From assembly GCA_963691705.1 (NCBI GenBank), contig OY829543.1, positions 25,939,523-26,003,522 on the forward strand: a stretch of DNA of 64,000 nucleotides, given 5' to 3'. The notes under the pieces are model-generated. The model did not search any database and was not told where the DNA came from. It was given only the letters and a program-made list of their open reading frames with translations. Below are positions 58,975 to 64,000 of the stretch, piece after piece. Source of the stretch: Viola odorata. Its lineage: Eukaryota; Streptophyta; Magnoliopsida; Malpighiales; Violaceae. The position numbers and the translations under genes were made by a program. How positions within the stretch are numbered: the first letter of the stretch is position 1; every line of letters starts with the position of its first letter.

Positions 58975-61339
58975 GTGAAGGGTGGTTTAGGGTTACTTCA
59001 TGTAATAATTCCCAAGCCTACTCTTCGCCCATGGGAGAAAATTCCTTGTGTTTTGAAGTCTACTGACTTATTTTCCCATCATCGCTTTGACTTACCTTTT
59101 AGTTATTTTCCAACTCTTTTCCATAGTGCTGATGCATATCTCTTCTATGTAGGTACTTTGTGTGACATTCGCAAAGGAATGGAGCGCGCAGATTCGAGAA
59201 CGAATCCATTTGAAGAGGGAGTAAATGATACGAGCATGAGGGCTCTCACTCTTATCCACTTGAAGACCTCACGGATAGGCCGCGCCAGCCGTGAGGAATG
59301 CCGCGCCAAGTCCTCGCAAACCATGAAGTCATGCGCGCACCAGGTGCGCCAACCCTAGCATCCCATGAAGTCCCCACGCCTAAGCCATCCGAGGCCTTGC
59401 GCTAGCTCTCCAAGCCAATCTCTTCAAGCCCGCGGTCAAGGCCTTAAGTGAAGGGTGGTTTAGGGTTACTTCATGTAATAATTCCCAAGCCTACTCTTCG
59501 CCCATGGGAGAAAATTCCTTGTCTTTTGAAGTCTACAGACTTATTTTTACATCATCGCTTTGAGTTACCTTTCAGTTATTTTCCAACCCTTTTCCATAGT
59601 ACTGATGCATATCTCTACTATGTAGGTACTATGTGTGACATTCGCAAATGAATGGAGCGCGCAGATTCGAGGACGAATCCATTTGAAGAGAGAGGAGATG
59701 ATACGAGCATTAGGGCTCTCACTCGTATCCACGTGAAGACCTCATGGATAGGCCGCGCAAGACATGAGGAATGTCGGGCCAAGTCCTCGCAAACCATGAA
59801 GACATGCGTGCACCAGGCGTGCCAACCCTTGCATCCCATGAAGTCCCCGCGCCTAAGCCATCCGAGGCCTTGCGCTAGCTCTCCAAGCCAATCTCTTCAA
59901 GCCCGCGGTCAAAGCCTTAAGTGAAGGGTGGTTTAGGGTTATTTCATGTAATAATTCCCAAGCCTACTCTTCGCCCATGGGAGAAAATTCCTTGTGTTTT
60001 GAAGTCTATAGACTTATTTTCACATCATCGCTTTGAGTTACCTTTTAGTTTTTTTCCAACTCTTTTCCATAGTGCTGATGCATATCTCTTCTATGTAGGT
60101 ACTTTGTGTGACATTCGCAAAGGAATGGAGCGCGCAGATTCGAGAACGAATCCATTTGAAGAGGGAGGAGATGATACGAGCATGAGGGCTCTCACTCGTA
60201 TCCACGTGAAGACCTCATGGATAGGCCGCGCAAGCCATGAGGAATGCCGCGCCAAGTCCTCGCAAACCATGATGACATGCATGCACCAGACGCGCCAACC
60301 CTAGCATCCCATGAAGTCCCCGCGCCTAAGCCATCCGAGGCCTTGCGGTAGCTCTCCAAGCCAATCTCTTCAAGCCCGCGGTCAAGGCCTTAAGTGAAGG
60401 GTGGTTTAGGGTTACTTCATGTAATAATTCCCAAGCCTACTCTTCGCCCATGGGAGAAAATTCCTTGTGTTTTGAAGTCTACAGACTTATTTTCCCATCA
60501 TCGCTTTGACTTACCTTTTAGTTATTTTCCAACTCTTTTCCAAAGTGCTGATGCATATCTCTTCTATGTAGGTACTTTGTGTGACATTCGCAAAGGAATG
60601 GAGCGCGCAGATTCGAGAACGAATCCATTTGAAGGGGGAGTAAATGATACGAGCATGAGGGCTCTCACTCGTATCCACTTGAAGACCTCACGGATAGGCC
60701 GCGCCAGCCGTGAGGAATGCCGTGCCAAGTCCTCGCAAACCATGAAGTCATGCGCGCACCAGGCGCACCAACCCTAGCATCCCATGAAGTCCCCACGCCT
60801 AAGCCATCCGAGGCCTTGCGCTAGCTCTCCAAGCCAATCTCTTCAAGCCCGCGGTCAAAGCCTTAAGTGAAGGGTGGTTTAGGGTTATTTCATGTAATAA
60901 TTCCCAAGCCTACTCTTCGCCCATGGGAGAAAATTCCTTGTGTTTTGAAGTCTACAGACTTATTTTCACATCATCGCTTTGAGTTACCTTTTAGTTATTT
61001 TCCAACTCTTTTCCATAGTGCTGATGCATATCTCTTCTATGTAGGTACTTTGTGTGACATTCGCAAAGGAATGGAGCGCGCAGATTCGAGAACGAATCCA
61101 TTTGAAGAGGGAGGAGATGATACGAGTATGAGGGCTCTCACTCGTATCCACGTGAAGACCTCATGGATAGGCCGCGCAAGCCATGAGGAATGCCGCGCCA
61201 AGTCCTCGCAAACCATGATGACATGCATGCACCAGACGCGCCAACCCTAGCATCCCATGAAGTCCCCGCGCCTAAGCCATCCGAGGCCTTGCGGTAGCTC
61301 TCCAAGCCAATCTCTTCAAGCCCGCGGTCAAGGCCTTAA
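58975..61339 (+). repeat. 5-monomer HOR block III, copy 2
   Basis: Monomers 58975, 59448, 59921 and 60394 reproduce the marks of 56610, 57083, 57556 and 58029. Private changes are TCTACTGAC in 58975, CAACCCTTGCATCC in 59448 (removing the AACCCTA motif), GTCTATAGAC in 59921, and GAAGGGGGAG with GGCGCACC in 60394. The fifth monomer, 60867, differs from 58502: it joins the ACATCATCGC start, a TTATTTT tract and a GGAGAT/CATGG end, and so is a mosaic. Confidence 0.87.
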
Positions 61340-63704
61340 GTGAAGGGTGGTTTAGGGTTCCTTCATGTAATAATTCCCAAGCCTACTCTTCGCCCATGGG
61401 AGAAAATTCCTTGTGTTTTGAAGTCTACAGACTTATTTTCCCATCATCGCTTTGACTTACCTTTTAGTTATTTTCCTACTCTTTTCCATAGTGCTGATGC
61501 ATATCTCTTCTATGTAGGTACTTTGTGTCACATTCGCAAAGGAATGGAGCGCGCAGATTCGAGAACGAATCCATTTGAAGAGGGAGGAGATGATACGAGC
61601 ATGAGGGCTCTCACTCGTATCCACGTGAAGACCTCATGGATAGGCCGCGCAAGCCATGAGGAATGCCGCGCCAAGTCCTCGCAAACCATGATGACATGCA
61701 TGCACCAGACGCGCCAACCCTAGCATCCCATGAAGTCCCCGCGCCTAAGCCATCCGAGGCCTTGCGGTAGCTCTCCAAGCCAATCTCTTCAAGCCCGTGG
61801 TCAAGGCCTTAAGTGAAGGGTGGTTTAGGGTTACTTCATGTAATAATTCCCAAGCCTACTCTTCGCCCATGGGAGAAAATTCCTTGTCTTTTGAAGTCTA
61901 CAGACTTATTTTCACATCATCGCTTTGAGTTACCTTTTAGTTTTTTTCCAACTCTTTTCCATAGTGCTGATGCATATCTCTTCTATGTAGGTACATTGTG
62001 TGACATTCGCAAAGGAATGGAGCGCGCAGATTCGAGAACGAATCCATTTGAAGAGGGAGGAGATAATACGAGCATGAGGGCTCTCACTCGTATCCTCGTG
62101 AAGACCTCATGGATAGGCGTCGCAAGCAATGAGGAATGCCGCGCCAAGTCCTCGCAAACCATGATGACATGCATGCACCAGACGCGCCAACCCTAGCATC
62201 CCATGAAGTCCCCGCGCCTAAGCCATCCGAGGCCTTGCGGTAGCTCTCCAAGCCAATCTCTTCAAGCCCGCGATCAAGGCCTTAAGTGAAGGGTGGTTTA
62301 GGGTTACTTCATGTAATAATTCCCAAGCCTACTCTTCGCCCATGGGAGAAAATTCCTTGTGTTTTGAAGTCTACAGATTTATTTTCCCATCATCGCTTTG
62401 ACTTACCTTTTAGTTATTTTCCAACTCTTTTCCATAGTGCTGATGCATATCTCTTCTATGTAGGTACTTTGTGTGACATTCGCAAAGGAATGGAGCGCGC
62501 AGATTCGAGAACAAATCCATTTGAAGAGGGAGTAAATGATACGAGCATGAGGGCTCTCACTCGTATCCACTTGAAGACCTCACGGATAGGCCTCGCCAGC
62601 CGTGAGGAATGCCGCGCCAAGTCCTCGCAAACCATGAAGTCATGCGCGCACCAGGCGCGCCAACCCTAGCATCCCATGAAGTCCCCACGCCTAAGCCATC
62701 CGAGGCCTTGCGCTAGCTCTCCAAGCCAATCTCTTCAAGCCCGCGGTCAAGGCCTTAAGTGAAGGGTGGTTTAGGGTTACTTCATGTAATAATTCCCAAG
62801 CCTACTCTTCGCCCATGGGAGAAAATTCCTTGTGTTTTGAAGTCTACAGACTTATTTTCCCATCATCGCTTTGACTTACCTTTTAGTTATTTTCCAACTC
62901 TTTTCCATAGTGCTGATGCATATCTCTTCTATGTAGGTACTTTGTGTGACATTCGCAAAGGAATGGAGCGCGCAGATTCGAGAACGAATCCATTTGAAGA
63001 GGGAGTAAATGATACGAGCATGAGGGCTCTCACTCGTATCCACTTGAAGACCTCACGGATAGGCCGCGCCAGCCGTGAGGAATGCCGTGCCAAGTCCTCG
63101 CAAACCATGAAGTCATGCGCGCACCAGGCGCACCAACCCTAGCATCCCATGAAGTCCCCACGCCTAAGCCATCCGAGGCCTTGCGCTAGCTCTCCAAGCC
63201 AATCTCTTCAAGCCCGCGGTCAAAGCCTTAAGTGAAGGGTGGTTTAGGGTTATTTCATGTAATAATTCCCAAGCCTACTCTTCGCCCATGGGAGAAAATT
63301 CCTTGTGTTTTGAAGTCTACAGACTTATTTTCACATCATCGCTTTGAGTTACCTTTTAGTTTTTTTCCAACTCTTTTCCATAGTGCTGATGCATATCTCT
63401 TCTATGTAGGTACTTTGTGTGACATTCGCAAAGGAATGGAGCGCGCAGATTCGAGAACGAATCCATTTGAAGAGGGAGGAGATGATACGAGCATGAGGGC
63501 TCTCACTCGTATCCACGTGAAGACCTCATGGATAGGCCGCGCAAGCCATGAGGAATGCCGCGCCAAGTCCTCGCAAACCATGATGACATGCATGCACCAG
63601 ACGCGCCAACCCTAGCATCCCATGAAGTCCCCGCGCCTAAGCCATCCGAGGCCTTGCGGTAGCTCTCCAAGCCAATCTCTTCAAGCCCGCGGTCAAGGCC
63701 TTAA
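61340..63704 (+). repeat. 5-monomer unit, linked to HOR block III
   Basis: 61340 has private GGTTCCTTC, TTTTCCTACTC and GTGTCACATT, all of which recur at 63705, 2365 bases later, so the 2365 period continues to the window end. 61813 is altered (CTTGTCTTTTG, GTACATTGTG, GATAATACG, ATCCTCGTG, GGCGTCGCAAGCAATG), losing pairs in dyads 2 and 3. 62286 has GATTTATTTTCC and ACAAATCC. 62759 has the GCCGTGCC of 58029 and 60394. 63232 is the ACATCATCGC/GGAGAT type. Confidence 0.85.
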
Positions 63705-64000
63705 GTGAAGGGTGGTTTAGGGTTCCTTCATGTAATAATTCCCAAGCCTACTCTTCGCCCATGGGAGAAAATTCCTTGTGTTTTGAAGTCTACAGACTTA
63801 TTTTCCCATCATCGCTTTGACTTACCTTTTAGTTATTTTCCTACTCTTTTCCATAGTGCTGATGCATATCTCTTCTATGTAGGTACTTTGTGTCACATTC
63901 GCAAAGGAATGGAGCGCGCAGATTCGAGAACGAATCCATTTGAAGAGGGAGGAGATGATACGAGCATGAGGCCTCTCACTCGTATCCACGTGAAGACCTC
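63705..64000 (+). repeat. Partial monomer at right window edge
   Basis: The first 296 bases of a monomer equivalent to 61340, with GGTTCCTTC, TTTTCCTACTC and GTGTCACATT. A private G to C gives GAGGCCTCTC at about 63969, which changes the loop side of dyad 2. It is cut by the window end just before dyad 3. Confidence 0.93.

Larger units (their letters stand above)
1..64000 (+). repeat. 473-bp satellite DNA tandem array
   Basis: The complete window is a head-to-tail array of one monomer, all copies in the same orientation. I placed the monomer boundary at the GTGAAGGGTGG that follows CCTTAA and followed it from 382 to 63705: 134 complete copies, 126 of them exactly 473 bases. No stretch of non-repeat sequence interrupts it and no copy is inverted. 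Main monomer types differ by about 4%, while monomers in equivalent positions of neighbouring higher-order blocks are nearly identical. Arrays of this kind are known from eukaryotic centromeres, pericentromeres and subtelomeres; which applies here cannot be seen. An rDNA spacer subrepeat or a retroelement-derived tandem repeat are alternatives, but no rDNA or retroelement coding sequence is present. The array continues beyond both ends of the window. Confidence 0.98.

Noticed and set aside
92..63615. Dozens of near-identical 66-127 aa plus-strand reading frames as a multigene family
   Set aside because: They are the same satellite segment once per monomer, start with GTG or TTG rather than ATG, have no recognisable domain, and their breaks are duplicated freely.
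1..64000. CRISPR array
   Set aside because: Repeats are 473 bases and directly adjacent, with no unique spacers and no cas genes.
1..64000. Ribosomal DNA intergenic spacer subrepeats
   Set aside because: More than 130 copies with no 18S, 5.8S, 25S or 5S sequence in 64 kb; spacer subrepeat arrays are normally far shorter. Cannot be fully excluded as an origin.
1..64000. Transposon or retroelement insertion in the array
   Set aside because: The monomer boundaries account for every base from 382 to 63704 with only 59 bases missing, so there is no room for an insertion; no LTR, terminal inverted repeat or target duplication was seen.

Overview
The whole window is one uninterrupted head-to-tail satellite DNA array. 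From position 382 to 63704 there are 134 complete monomers. At the left edge is a 381-base partial monomer that continues the same phase, and at the right edge a 296-base partial one. Counting each monomer from its 'GTGAAGGGTGG' boundary, 126 of the 134 are exactly 473 bases. The other eight are 431, 462 or 472 bases, all net deletions; the spans sum correctly (134 x 473 - 59 = 63323). I see no unique gene, transposon, tRNA, rRNA, CRISPR array or operon-like arrangement. The many 127-codon frames are one frame recurring once per repeat. They open with GTG, have no ATG before about codon 69, and are very probably not genes.

The organism cannot be named from sequence alone. An array of this size, built as higher-order repeats (HORs) of near-identical multi-monomer blocks, is typical of eukaryotic centromeric, pericentromeric or subtelomeric heterochromatin. 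Two weak clues are compatible with a plant: each monomer carries an 11-base match to the plant-type (TTTAGGG)n telomere repeat, and many monomer differences are CpG to TpG/CpA transitions, as expected of methylated cytosines. I do not recognise the 473-base monomer as a named satellite family.

Monomers fall into a few sequence types about 4% apart (18 differences counted between monomers 382 and 855). They combine linked markers: TTCACATCATCGC...GAGTTACC with a T7 run versus TTCCCATCATCGC...GACTTACC with TTATTTT; GGAGAT with CACGTG and CATGG versus GTAAAT with CACTTG and CACGG; a private GAATTC; and others. The order of types gives this layout: 105-11064, two copies of a 12-monomer block (period 5634); 9595-15419, a 7-monomer block twice (period 3309) separated by hybrid monomers; 14566-22267, an 8-monomer block twice (period 3783); 20202-24458, shorter mixed repeats; 24459-32026, a 4-monomer block interleaved with 2-monomer blocks; 32027-36283, a 5-monomer block; 36757-46688, a second, unrelated 5-monomer block in four copies interrupted once; 46689-49526, mixed; 49527-56609, a zone of more divergent monomers with little higher order; 56610-64000, a third 5-monomer block (period 2365). 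The array therefore changes its higher-order period several times within 64 kb, as expected of repeated unequal exchange or gene conversion.

Within each monomer the first half is AT-rich and the second GC-rich (about 40% and 57% GC in monomer 855-1327). The GC-rich half carries three inverted repeats centred 40-43 bases apart; two share the same 8-14-8 geometry. One of these hairpins has a paired C-G to T-A change between the two main monomer types. These dyads are the most interesting candidate functional element, but both changes lie in CpG sites, so independent deamination is a real alternative.
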